64,000 nucleotides of DNA from Ascochyta rabiei (Eukaryota; Ascomycota; Dothideomycetes; Pleosporales; Didymellaceae). Positions 22,081 to 32,523 of the stretch are shown here, piece by piece. Under the pieces are notes generated by a model. The model saw nothing but the letters and a program-made list of their open reading frames with translations. It did not search any database and was not told the origin of the DNA. The DNA lies in NCBI RefSeq assembly GCF_004011695.2, contig NC_082417.1:62001-126000 (forward strand). Direction: 5' to 3'. Position 1 is the stretch's first letter; each line of letters begins with the position of its first letter. The translations under genes and the position numbers were made by a program.

Positions 22081-22935
22081 CTCATTGTCCGTGTCAGCCC
22101 GGCTTCCCTCGCTTTAACCGGATTGTGCTTCCCCTAACCGTCAACGCCCCGTCAGGATCTACCCGATGCCCTCCAGCAGTCACGCCCCACCACCCACACT
22201 AGACAACAAGTTGTACTTTCATATGCATGAGTTTTTGAATTATAGTTTTTGGGTGTGCATAGTCAATTCGCATGTACTTTGGCGTCTGTATATTCGTTCA
22301 GTTCATTAAATCTTACTGTCAAAAACTTCATGCTTTGGCTGATGCATGATCTTAAAAAGCAGTTCAGTAGGTTCGATGTCTTACAAGCTCGACAAACTTT
22401 TGGTCGCCTTTGCTTAAGAACCATGGTTCGCGTCTCAACACCCACGCACCAAGTATAGAAGATTACGCAACCCGTTTTTTATCCCTTCCTCTCCATATCT
22501 ACAAGCTCGATTCAGATCCAAAATTCAAAGCTTTATCTTATGAGGAGTTGCACACTAAACTTCAGAGCTGCAAAAGAGTGACCACACGGCGCGACTCCAG
22601 CCAAAGCTGCAAAAACTCCCAATCTCCAACACTCACAATCTCAAAATCACAAATCTTCGAACCTCAAAACTTCGGAACCTCATCTCCAGGTCCCCAGATC
22701 CCACGCCTCCGCAAGCTCTAGAAACCAAACTTACAAGCCCCTGACTTGCGGCCATATGTTCGAGAGCTCGCAACTGTGAGAGCTCACACTTTCTATCTGA
22801 TCGAGTTATCAGATCCTGCAACTTGGTTTCAACTTCTTCTACACTCGCAAGGTATCCGCTCTTCACACTTGAAACTTGAAATTCGGGTCTTCGAGAATCC
22901 GACATCTAGTTCCGACAAGTCTCGAAACCGACAAC
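22081..22935. other. Intergenic, upstream of DUF3669 gene
   Basis: 850 bases upstream of the DUF3669 ATG. Rich in CTCAAA/CTTCGAA motifs near 22620-22700. The frame of the next gene is open to 22876 but has no ATG before 22936. No gene recognised. Confidence 0.4.
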
Positions 22936-24186
22936 ATGCAACCGCAGAATCCCCAGTCCAGGAAGCGCGGCCAGGATGTCAGTGAAGTAGAAAGCAGCCG
23001 AACAGCCTCTCTCATCGATGCGATGATGGCAAATATCCAGCTAGAGGAGAAGTTGACGTCAAAGACCATGTTACAACGGTTTTTTTCGATGGGCTCTATC
23101 ATTTCAACTTCATCGTCTTTTGCGAACCGACAACAAGATGCTATCGGTACCAGGTCGCAGTATCGTTCCATTGGATCAGGAACTTGTGGACAAGTCTTCG
23201 AAGTTCCAGGAACGACCTATGTCTTCAAGCTTGCCAAGCATCCAGGCAAAGAAACCGACACGCTCTGGAATGACTACCGTCAACACCTGAAGATTCAAGA
23301 GGTGTTCGACAAGCTTGGTAGAAGCGAACTCCAAGTACGCACTCCTCGAGTTTGGCACTTCGTCAATATGGATGATGAAGCTTGGTGGATGCAGAACAAA
23401 GATCGATTTCCGAAGACCGCCGCAGATTGGACGAACCTGCTCTGTACAGAACGCATCCTGCCTATTCCGCGGCCCCTTCGTGAGTCTCTGATCGAAGAGT
23501 ACTGTCCAGAGAAGGGTATTCAACAAGCGAAGGAGATGGAAGAGAACAAAGATTGTTTGGTGAGGCTTTACCTTGGGAAGAGGCGATCACGAGTCAACAC
23601 CAGCTTCTTCAGCCTTCGAAACTTTTGTCTGCATCTCGACCAGATGGAAGAGCTAGAGCTGAAGATCGACCAGTTCGCCACAACCATGGCCGAAGCTTTA
23701 GCAGTGATGCACTGGGCTTGCCGCCTGGACGCCAACGATGTTGAATTCGTCGTGGGCTCTGCTCCTGATATCAGTGCTGAACCAAACCTCATCGTGCCTA
23801 AGCCTCTCACTTCGAGCGAGATCAACAAGATGGAGCCAAACACTTCTACCTGGAATGCTCACACCAACGACTTCAAGCAGCGACAGATTCACATTTGGAT
23901 GCTGGACTTCAATCGGTGCAGGCCTTTCCAACCGGACAACCTGACTCCACTTGTGGACGCCTTCTTCTTGAACGACCCATACTATCCGCGCCCACACAGC
24001 CCCAAAGCCAGAGACCAATATCTGTGGACTCTCTTCAGAAAAACGTACGAACAATGTAGTCAGAAGTCTCTGAAGTGGCACAAGATGGATGTTCAGTTCC
24101 TCAAGCTCCCTGGACAGGTCATGGACATGGTAGAGGAGAGACAGAAAGCGAGAGTGGAAGTGCAGCAGTCATTGAATCAACCATGA
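22936..24186 (+). CDS. DUF3669-family protein
   Basis: 416 residues from the first ATG (MQPQNPQSRKRGQD). The conserved part begins QYRSIGSGTCGQVFEVPGT, which resembles a kinase-like glycine loop followed by a lysine in VFKLAKHPG. It contains CTERILPIPRPLRESLIEEY, then VRLYLGKRR, FSLRNFCLHLDQMEEL, MAEALAVMHWACRLDANDVE, and ends with IWMLDFNRCRPF. This order matches DUF3669 proteins of ascomycetes. The RILP, ALAVMHW and D-F-N elements suggest a divergent protein-kinase-like fold, a structural inference not tested here. No membrane segments or signal peptide. It stands alone between HET genes. Biological role unknown. Confidence 0.8.
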   Translation: MQPQNPQSRKRGQDVSEVESSRTASLIDAMMANIQLEEKLTSKTMLQRFFSMGSIISTSSSFANRQQDAIGTRSQYRSIGSGTCGQVFEVPGTTYVFKLAKHPGKETDTLWNDYRQHLKIQEVFDKLGRSELQVRTPRVWHFVNMDDEAWWMQNKDRFPKTAADWTNLLCTERILPIPRPLRESLIEEYCPEKGIQQAKEMEENKDCLVRLYLGKRRSRVNTSFFSLRNFCLHLDQMEELELKIDQFATTMAEALAVMHWACRLDANDVEFVVGSAPDISAEPNLIVPKPLTSSEINKMEPNTSTWNAHTNDFKQRQIHIWMLDFNRCRPFQPDNLTPLVDAFFLNDPYYPRPHSPKARDQYLWTLFRKTYEQCSQKSLKWHKMDVQFLKLPGQVMDMVEERQKARVEVQQSLNQP

Positions 24187-24925
24187 GGACATAGCGTAGG
24201 TATTCGGATTGATACTGGGATGAAATAGTCATTTGAACAGAGAGAAAGCTACGACAACAATGCCAACGTTATTCAACTCATTAACGTATCCGGTGACCCA
24301 CGTGTCGTTCACGAGCTGCCATATCGCTTCTGCGCCGATATGGGCACGGTGTTCCTCCGCCTTGGTGATTAGATCGGAGCTCGAAAGGCCCTAAGGATTA
24401 TATGGCATAGAGGACATGATTGGGCCGATGCGCGTAGGTGAGCGATGTCTGGGCGGAGTACAAACTACCGCGTGCTGAGCGTGATTTTCGCGCAAGCTGT
24501 ACAAATGGACATTCTGGGCTCCGTCTCTGCAGTGTTGCGTGTTGAAACTGGCAGTGAAAATGCAAGAGACGGATTCTAGTCTACCAAGTCCTCAAATTCT
24601 TATGGTGGCAGAGAGAGTATCCGTATTTATAGAACCTCCACTCGAAGTATCCCATGAGCATGGCGTTTGTGCATGAGCCTGGTAGGTCATCGTCCAATCG
24701 CTGTCTCAAAGCGCCATATCGATCATACTTGCATCCAGGCTGCCTGAATCGGCGTAGGCTCGACATTTGGATGAATAGCAGAGTCGCGTAAGCGAAAGCT
24801 GATGCTGAGCTAACTATTTTGGGCAGTAGGTTATTTTGGTTGAGATGACTTACCTCCCCATCATATCGTACACTCCGATATGATCGTTGCCGCACAATCA
24901 CAGCCAGCCTCTTCAGCGAGCACCC
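24187..24925. other. 3' flank between DUF3669 and HET-TM genes, with an in-frame continuation
   Basis: After the TGA of the HET-TM gene (24928-24926) its frame stays open on the minus strand for 24 codons (QRSYRSVRYDGE) up to a strong GTAAGT donor at 24856; a further open stretch contains SCTNAMLMGYFEWRFYKYGY. This may be a 3'-UTR intron or a lost C-terminal exon. Confidence 0.4.
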
Positions 24926-27501
24926 TCACACACTGCTGCGGCCCATAGCAATACCGCCAGTCTCACCTTCCTCATCAAACGCGCTCTTTGCCTTTGGCGC
25001 AAAGCCCCTTCGTAGCATCTCCAAACTTTCCTTGCCACGCGTATACACCGCATGCTCAACACTCGCCAGCCACCTCTCCAAGCTTACATAGCGGGCCCAC
25101 CACCCTCCCCTCTCCATCTCGACGCAATAATCACTATCAAATGACGCAAGCCACATGCGATACATAAACGCCTCGATGAAAAGCAGCCACGCGAAGCCCA
25201 GCAACGAACAGCCAACGAAAAATACGAGAAATAGGGTGAGCAAGGTTTGGGCCACTGGCGTGAATGTGTACGGTGGACGCGATATGATGACGATGAAGGC
25301 GATCAGACAGTATACTCCGATTACGGCGGGGATAGGAAGGAGTATGATGAAGGCGACGCCGCCTTGCATTGACGGGCCGCGGTTTAGACGGCGTGGGTAT
25401 GGTATGAAATCTGGGATAGGGTCTGATGCTGAGTGGTTAGCTGGACTTCTGAGTGCTGTCGTTACGTTTGGCTTTGCATGCTAGCAAAAGCTTCGAGAGG
25501 TCTTCTAGAGGATGTCGCTTCCTGAATGAAGTGTAATGATTGTTCAGAGCACAACTTACCATACTTGACTGAAATTCTCATACCGGTAGCCAAGGCTTCA
25601 GCTACTACGTGGGGCTCATCCGGCTCCAAGTCTGTGTCGCGGGGATGCAGGACGACTGGACAGCAGTATGAAAGCTGGACAATGTCTTCCTTTTCTGGGC
25701 CTTGGAGCGGCAAGTGACGGAACAACGCACCTCTGGTCGAACAAGTAATTGACGATTGCGCAGAAGTCGCAAGGATAAGAGAATACGAAGCCTCGCCTAA
25801 AACGCTGCGGCTGGCTGCTCCATCGTTGTGGTTTTGAGCGTCAAGCAGAGTGACGTCGTACACCAGCTCTGATAGACCTGAACAGAGAAAGCTCAACCGC
25901 ACAGAGATGTCTAAACCAACCTCATGTATGAAAAACACCCGAGCGCTCGACACGTCACCTACTGCTTCAGATGCAAGATCTAAGTGCAACCATCCATCGC
26001 TGAGTTCCATCACGGGTGTCACAGATAACTCGCTCTTGCTGGGCTCGACAGGCATCCATAGATTGTTACCACCATCGCGCCACTTCGGTCCGGTATTCCA
26101 GAAGAGTGAAACAGGTAAAGACTGAAAGCTGAGAATCATGGCTCTCATACGTTCTTCACGTGTGGGTATATCCATAATCCTGTCAGCGTTGAAGTCGAGC
26201 AAGTTGGCAATGATGACATGCAGGTCTTCTGGCATCGTGGTCGAGCGGTGCGCTAACTCGTTCCATGTGTCGACCAACTGCTTTGTGCGGTGTTCTTCCC
26301 GGAGGTGCATGGTGAAGTGGTCTTTCTCATCCAGGCCGTTCTGGCTGCGCTTGGAAAGGCCGTGCACGGCGGGAAGAGTGTGAATTCTGCCTGCTGCGTG
26401 GCTTTGTCGAAGACCTCTCGCTGGAGCCGGAGGGTCTCTACGATACTTGCTCTTCCAGTCTTGGTGCAGCGTATCCCATAAGAAGTTATAAAGCTCTTTG
26501 TATACCGCCCAGTGCTCTTCGTCTGCGGGAGACGGAAAACTCACAGCGAACGCTTTCGTTGCGCGTGATGGTCTTATGCCATGCAGACACCACTCGTGCA
26601 CGGGGTCGATGGCGCGGTCTTTAAACTGGAAAACACACTCCCTTGCCAACACTCCCTCCTGTAGTGTCCAGCTGCGTGTCATCCAAGCCGAGCATGCCAT
26701 ACGTGCGAGCATCTCCAAAGCCGCACCTGCGCCAGCTTCACACTGCATCAATTCTGCATCCAACACCAGCTCCTGAATGGCTGCTGCGTAGATGGATGCC
26801 ATCTGATTGATGGCTGTCTTGCGAAGGTGCTTGTGCCCTTCACCAACAGGAATGCAGAGAGTATCCATCCAGAACAACGGCGGTTGACGATTCGGATGAC
26901 GGATAAAGCTTTGTCGCGACCAGTCTACCTGCAGCGAGCCCACGCTGAAGACGCCGCTCTCGTGATCGGGCGGCATAGACAGCAACTGTGAATGCAGGCG
27001 TTGTAGCTGGCATGTTGGCAACGCGTTGGCTAAGGGATTGCCTAGTCCATCGAACCACACATGAGAGATGACCGTGTAGCGTGTTGAGATGGCGCGAGGC
27101 GTGACTTTCAGGCTAAGAAGAGGGCTGTCTTGGGTTGACGCAGCATCGACGTGGATACTGACTATGGGAACTCCACCGAGGTTGATGATGTTGACGACGT
27201 CATTGTAATCGACAGCCACGGGCGGACATGCGCCTGAACACGTTTGTGTGTGTGCAGCATGGTAATTTTTAGGATCCACGTTATTGGCGATGCAGCAGGG
27301 CTTTTCTGTGCACGCGCGGTGGTTGCTTGGACGGTACCCGCGCCGGTCGAGGGTGCTGAGGTAGCGAAGGGCTTCAGGCGAACACACTCGTTGAAGGCGT
27401 TGAAGTTGATGGGTACACCAACCGAGTTGTAGGAATTCGTCTGCGGTGACACTAGCATCCGACGTTGCGGGGTCTTCCTTGCGGAAACGTGGGGCTCGCA
27501 T
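24926..27501 (-). CDS. HET-like protein with two C-terminal membrane helices, two exons
   Basis: Exons 27501-25560 and 25428-24926 (donor TATG|GTAAGT, acceptor ACTCAG, phase 1) give 814 residues. Ignoring this intron would replace the membrane part with a short false tail. The N-terminus has clustered Cys/His (GWCTHQLQRLQRVC, HRACTEKPCC, HAAHTQTCSGAC) that could bind metal. The HET-like core has YTVISHVWFDGLGNP, PPLFWMDTLCIPVG and RSWTLQEGVLARE. Near the C-terminus are two hydrophobic helices, around GGVAFIILLPIPAVIGVYC and TLLTLFLVFFVGCSLLGFAW, then a soluble tail. The ATG at 27501 is the first in frame, but the frame is open and coding-like upstream (KLFVFNVLEPDSKQ) after a TAG acceptor at about 27571, so a 5' exon may be missing. 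Likely a membrane-anchored allorecognition protein. Confidence 0.75.
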
Positions 27502-27871
27502 GGTGTTAGTCTGCTTGCTGTCAGGCTCCAAGACATTGAAGACGAACAGCTTGCCAAGCTATCGTCAGGCTCTCCGTGTCTGAGTGTGGCCGTTGTCTGA
27601 TGTCTGTCTTGCCCAGCCGTCAGCGGTCTTTATCTACATCGATTGGAGGTGTGTCTGAAAACCTTTGCTGTTGTTCATTGTCAGCGGTCAGGCACGATGC
27701 TTGGCATGGATTCCATTCTTTCGAGCCTCCAATCGCCCGCAGGCTCCACAACCGTGACACGGTACTTTTCGCGCACCTCCCTGCCCACATGGCTTCCCCG
27801 GAGCCAAGCACACCCCACGCCTCCGACAGCCGCTTCTCGAGTCGAGAGACGCGACGCCGCTCCTGTGGACG
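27502..27871. promoter_or_regulatory. Divergent promoter, HET-TM gene / CNOT11-like gene
   Basis: 370 bases between divergent genes; part may be a missing first exon of the HET-TM gene (see that entry). No clear TATA box. Confidence 0.4.
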
Positions 27872-28960
27872 ATGAATCTCATGTCAGCGCTCGCGCGTAT
27901 TGAACTCGATGCCCTGAGCGACCCAGACCGCACGTGCGCAGATGCAGTCGAAGACCTCGAGCATGTCTCTACACTGCAAGAAGACGGCATAGGAGGCGCA
28001 TTCGACAAGAGCCTGCGGATCAAGAGCACTGTCGATGCGCTTGAAGGCCAGGCGCAGGAGCAGCCAAGCTGGAAAATGCTTGCCGCGGTCATCAACAGCG
28101 AGTACAGGCTGTGGAAGCTGAACGCTGAGACGCCTCTACGACTCAACCCTTTTCTGTCCCATTGGGTCGAGGCGATCCAGCGACTACAAGGAGACGCCAC
28201 CAAGACACAGGCCACGGCACTTGACATATCGACCGAGGACATCTCTGCGACTCGACTCGAGATGATCAAGGGCATGCTGGGGAGCAATGACCCCAACATC
28301 TTCGCGACTGCGACGCCAAAACAGCTATACAATGCACGCCATCGTACCACGCCTTTCGATGTACAGCCGTACGTACGCATGCTGGAGGAAGAAGGCATCT
28401 ATGAGCCCTCGCCCATGACAGCCCTACCCAAGCCCACACACCACGAGACGAACGACACACCTCGCAAACCGACCTTCCAAGAGTGGAAACACGACCTTTT
28501 CCGTCACCGAACCAGCGACCCCGCCGCTGCCTTCGAGGACCTGACACACCTCCCCATCGCCCTCCCTGCACTCGACTTCCTCACCACGCTCCTCACAGAA
28601 CACACCCTCGCAGAACACAATATCGACTCTGCGCCACTCGTGACGTCGTACATCCAACACGCACTCCGTCTAGTCGAGCACATGGGCCACTCACCAGGCC
28701 TGAACACCGAACCTCCTCACCAGACAGAGATAGGCATCGAGACCGACACCGAAACGCTCGACCACGGTCGCGAAGCGCAGAGCCGCGCTGTGCAACTCTT
28801 GTTGCTGTTCATCAAGAACCTGATCCGGAAGGGGTTGATGGGCGTGGAGGTGTTGTACTTTGAGATTCAGGAGATATGTGTCAGATACATGTGGATCAAG
28901 GAGGTGAGAGATTTTCGGTCCTGGATCGAGGAGGGAAAGCCCATAGATGACGGCGATTGA
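27872..28960 (+). CDS. CCR4-NOT complex subunit 11-like protein
   Basis: Single exon of 362 residues. The C-terminal 50 residues, VQLLLLFIKNLIRKGLMGVE, then EIQEICVRYMWIKEVRDFR, closely follow the pattern of the CNOT11 C-terminal domain, which contacts the NOT10 module in the CCR4-NOT deadenylase. The middle has KLNAETPLRLNPFLSHWVEA, TRLEMIKGMLGSNDPNI and FDVQPYVRMLEE, in the same order as conserved blocks of CNOT11. Yeasts lack this subunit, filamentous fungi and animals keep it. The protein is shorter than the human one (about 510). No signal peptide. Assignment is by pattern and is likely but not certain. Confidence 0.62.
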   Translation: MNLMSALARIELDALSDPDRTCADAVEDLEHVSTLQEDGIGGAFDKSLRIKSTVDALEGQAQEQPSWKMLAAVINSEYRLWKLNAETPLRLNPFLSHWVEAIQRLQGDATKTQATALDISTEDISATRLEMIKGMLGSNDPNIFATATPKQLYNARHRTTPFDVQPYVRMLEEEGIYEPSPMTALPKPTHHETNDTPRKPTFQEWKHDLFRHRTSDPAAAFEDLTHLPIALPALDFLTTLLTEHTLAEHNIDSAPLVTSYIQHALRLVEHMGHSPGLNTEPPHQTEIGIETDTETLDHGREAQSRAVQLLLLFIKNLIRKGLMGVEVLYFEIQEICVRYMWIKEVRDFRSWIEEGKPIDDGD

Positions 28961-29612
28961 TGACATGTTCAACTATTCCTTCTGTTCACTTTGTCGTCTC
29001 CCATCTGTGTTCCTCCAAGCTCGGGTTAGCCGATCGATAACCCACCCACCCACTCAGGCATGTGGTACGGAATGTGTAGAACCCTACTCATCTCGCGGCG
29101 CTCTTAGTTTTCTGGAATCGCGATTGTTTCAAGGTCTGCCAAGTCGACGGGAAAGAGACGGGTAGGCTGCTGTAGATGATGTGGATGGATATACGATTCG
29201 AGCACTACAGAGCTCCTTCGCGGTCTGTGGTGTACTGTAGCGAGCTAATCTGGGTGCGCTTGGTTGGCTCAGATGTATCTGTATGACGAAGCTGCACACT
29301 CTCCACGCACCCTCTCACACACACAAAAAAAAATAGAAGACACTGCATAGATGGATTACTTCATTCATGGTTGAATTACTCGAACAGACTCTTAAACCAC
29401 GCGCCCTGCCGTCGTAAATGCTCAGATACGCCCGAGACGCCATCCAGCAAGCAAGGTATCGCAAGCGCTAAACAAAGCCCCGCGCGCTGCCGTCGATGAA
29501 GCCATGACGCGGGGCCGAAAGAAAGAGGTTGGGTATCGTGTGGCGTATGGTCGTGCAGTCAGGCTCCAAGATCAGAGCGTGACTGAGACATGGGGGTCCT
29601 TGAATGCTTCCG
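28961..29612. other. Intergenic, CNOT11-like to PMP3
   Basis: 650 bases between convergent genes; a poly-A run at about 29325-29335 could belong to a 3' UTR. No gene recognised. Confidence 0.4.
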
Positions 29613-29839
29613 CTAAAACTTGAAGATGATGTACAGCGCGTGGATGATACCCTGGTGGCTTGTTAGTGTGCTGCTTTGGGCTGTGGTAGTGCGGTCAGAC
29701 GTACAGGAATGTATCCGAGGATGGTCAACAGGATGTTGATGAAGAAATCCGCGTTGCAACCGCGCTCGAGGAAGACACCCACGGGCGGGAGGAAGAAGGC
29801 AAGGACGATCTTGCAGAGGTCGGAGGCGGTAAGAGGCAT
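29613..29839 (-). CDS. pmp3: Plasma-membrane proteolipid 3 (PMP3/UPF0057), two exons
   Basis: Exons 29839-29705 and 29651-29613, with a 53-base intron (GTACGT..CCAG), encode 57 residues. The sequence MPLTASDLCKIVLAFFLPP, GVFLERGC, NILLTILGYIP, then GIIHALYIIFKF is the whole two-helix PMP3 fold, including the family motif PPVGVFLERG. PMP3 proteins tune membrane potential and cation (Na+, K+) tolerance at the plasma membrane and are often stress-induced. Both exon junction phases are 0. Confident. Confidence 0.95.
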
Positions 29840-31603
29840 GGTGGTGGTTGTTGTTGTCTGAAGCTGTGTGCTTGGTGGTTGAGCAAGTGTGGCTTATGGG
29901 AAAGCTGGGGAAAAAGGTTGGTGTGTGTGTGAGTGAGATTGAATGGTCTTGCAAGCAAAGGGCGGCTCCTCGCGTGACTTTATGCGACGGACCACAGGAG
30001 TCATGCTCAGCAATGACGTAGCACGGTCTGAATCGGGCGTGTAGCCGTGCGCACACCAGCCACGGCAAATCAAGCTTCTGGGTTCTGTGTCTCCAGACTG
30101 CTAGCAAGTTTTCAAACACTGCGAGGACCACGCGCGCCCAGCGTCCAAGCAGCTGCGGTGAGGGAGGCATGCGTCACGCACAGGAGAATCGATGGCTATG
30201 AGTGGCTGAGCCGTAGCAGCGCGGCTCTCGGCAGCGCACGATGAAATGTCTGCGCCACTTTACGCCACAGTTACACGTGTCGATCAGTGGGGCGACATAA
30301 CATGCGGTTGGTGTTGGGTGGCTAGGGGAACCGTTTGTGTACTATGGTATCCGGCGAAAGTAGAGTTCCATGGACAGTGCGGTGGGTCTTTTGCAGAAAC
30401 GCCTTTTGATGTTTACATGGTATAACGAGCGCGCACAGACGCTTTTGCAGATGACAAAGGGAAAAGATGTCCGCTAATTGGTGAAAAGCCAAGAAAACCT
30501 CGGGAGTCGGTCTTGCCAAGCCTCTGCTTTTCCCCCACATTGTACTGGCCATGGGACTCTACTTCGCCGGATACCATAGTAGCGCGAATGCGAGTACAAG
30601 CCCCACAAATCGTACCGCAAATCCACGCTTTCAAATACGAGCACTCATGACGACAAACAACAAGCACAACTGCACCTTCACTTTCTTGCTTATCCAACTT
30701 GTCTTGAGTGAACGATTGCCAATTTTAATTCCAATCACAATCCAACTAAAGTCTCAACACCAATTCATCCAAGCATGCCGTACCTCCCACCTCGTAGATT
30801 CCCAACTTCATCTCTCCAGATGACCCGGTGGCGTACGAGCCCCCCCGCACACTCGACCTTCTCATTAGACGAAGTCAACGTATCTCTCCCTTCGTATCCG
30901 CGTTGGCTTGCTTGCTCGCTTGCGCGCGATACAGATCCAACATCTGAATCGTGACATGCGGAGTCATTCGCCGCTGTGCCGGCCAACATAGCCTGAGGGC
31001 TCGATTCAAGAGAACAAGATATGCCTCGTAGTAGCACAACCCAACCCAACACATCACACCCAAGCAGTCCAGAACAAGGGAACAAAGAACCTCAAAGAGA
31101 TAGGCACGATGAACAGACATGGCGACAACATCCACGCTTCAATCCACTCGCTTCAGACCCAGAATACGTAGATGAAGAGGAGAAACAGCATTTGCACACC
31201 CCATCCATCCATCCATCTTAACTGCGTGGGGGGAAGGAAAGGAAAGAAAAGGAAGTACAAAGTTGTAGAATAAGAAGCCTTAAATATTCCTTTACACACA
31301 CAACACACACTAACCTCGTAGCAAAAAAAAAAAAAAAATGAAAAAAAAAAAAAAGGAGAAAAAAAGGGAAAAAAGGGAAAAAAGGCTGCACAAGCCAAAC
31401 TGAACGAGACCACACTCTTCACGAATCCAAAAACCAGACAAACATCCTAGGTATTAACAGGTGTAATTCTTAACAGGTGTAATCACACCCTAGCAACAAG
31501 CAGAAAGCAGATATAAGTTGCAGGAAACGAGTTGTTTTTAGTGCGTGGGGGAGAGTGTCAGCCTGTTAGCATACGGCTCTGCCTAGTCTGCCTAGTATGT
31601 AAT
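29840..31603. other. Long intergenic region with no gene
   Basis: 1.76 kb upstream of PMP3. Overlapping short open frames on both strands (30047-31221) show no domains. 31321-31386 is A-rich with two homopolymer runs (15 and 13 A) and GAAAAAA tracts. A CATCCATCC repeat sits at 31203-31217. Just before 31604 an ACAGGTGTAAT element is repeated (about 31458-31488). Confidence 0.45.
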
Positions 31604-32400
31604 GAAGGTGCTAAATATATAAAGTAAGTGCTAAATATATAAAGAACATGCTAAAAATACAAAGAAGAAAGGTTTTAATACCAATATAAATAGTAAGTAC
31701 TTTAACTAGAATAATAGAGGTTACTAATACTAGATTAGAGGTAAACGTTGTAACACATGCTAGAGGTCTCTTAGCGTAGCAGAGGGGAAGCGTAATAGTA
31801 ATAGTAATAGTAATAGAGATTGTAGAGAGAACTTAAGAAGAGGGAGAGGAGAGAAAGAGGAAAGGAGAGAAAGAGGAAAGGAGAGAAAGAGGAAAGGAGA
31901 GAAAGAGGAAAGGAGAGAAAGAGGAAAGGAGAGAAAGAGGAAAGGAGAGAAAGAGGAGAGAAAGAGAAGAAAAGAGAAAGAGAAGAGGAGAGAAAGAGAA
32001 GAGGAGAGAAAGAGAAAGAGAAAGAGGAGAGAAAGAGAAAGAGAAGAAAATAGAAAGAGAAGAAAAGTAAAAGAGAAGAAAAGAGAAAGAGGAGAGGAGA
32101 GAAAGAGAAGAGGAGAGGAGAAAAAGAGGAAAGGAGAGAAAAAGAAGAGGAAAAGGTGCTAAACATACAAAGAAGAAAGGTATTAATACCTACTTAGATA
32201 GTAAGTACTTTAGCTAGAATAGTAGGTATTACTAATACTAGGTTAGAGGTAGACGTTGTAGCATATGCTAGGGGTCTCTCAGCGTGGTAGAGGGGAAGCG
32301 CGATGGTGATGGTGATGGTGATGGTGATGGTGATGGTGGAGAGAAGTGGGAGGGGAGAGAAGGGGGAGGGGAGAGAAGGGGGAGAGGAAGGATGTAAGGG
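31604..32400. repeat. Duplicated block with polypurine tract downstream of the CsbD-like gene
   Basis: A segment of about 190 bases starting GTGCTAAA..ACAAAGAAGAAAGG occurs at about 31649-31840 and again at 32155-32345. Between them is a nearly pure purine tract of GAGAAAGAGGAAAG units on the plus strand, 31834-32154, with only two T residues. In the proximal copy GATGGT is repeated about six times (32300-32337); in the distal copy the matching array is AATAGT (31790-31815). Other differences are mostly G-to-A or C-to-T in the distal copy. Confidence 0.85.
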
Positions 32401-32523
32401 ATGAGTGTGTCTACAATAGATAAATTCTGACATGACGCTGAAAATGCAAGAAAAGGGGGTATATCGAGCCGCAACACAGCACACGTGCATCACAACGCCT
32501 GTCTCGGCTCCAACAGCACACGG

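Noticed and set aside
31771..32166. Minus-strand Phe/Ser/Leu frame
   Set aside because: Produced by the polypurine tract read in reverse.
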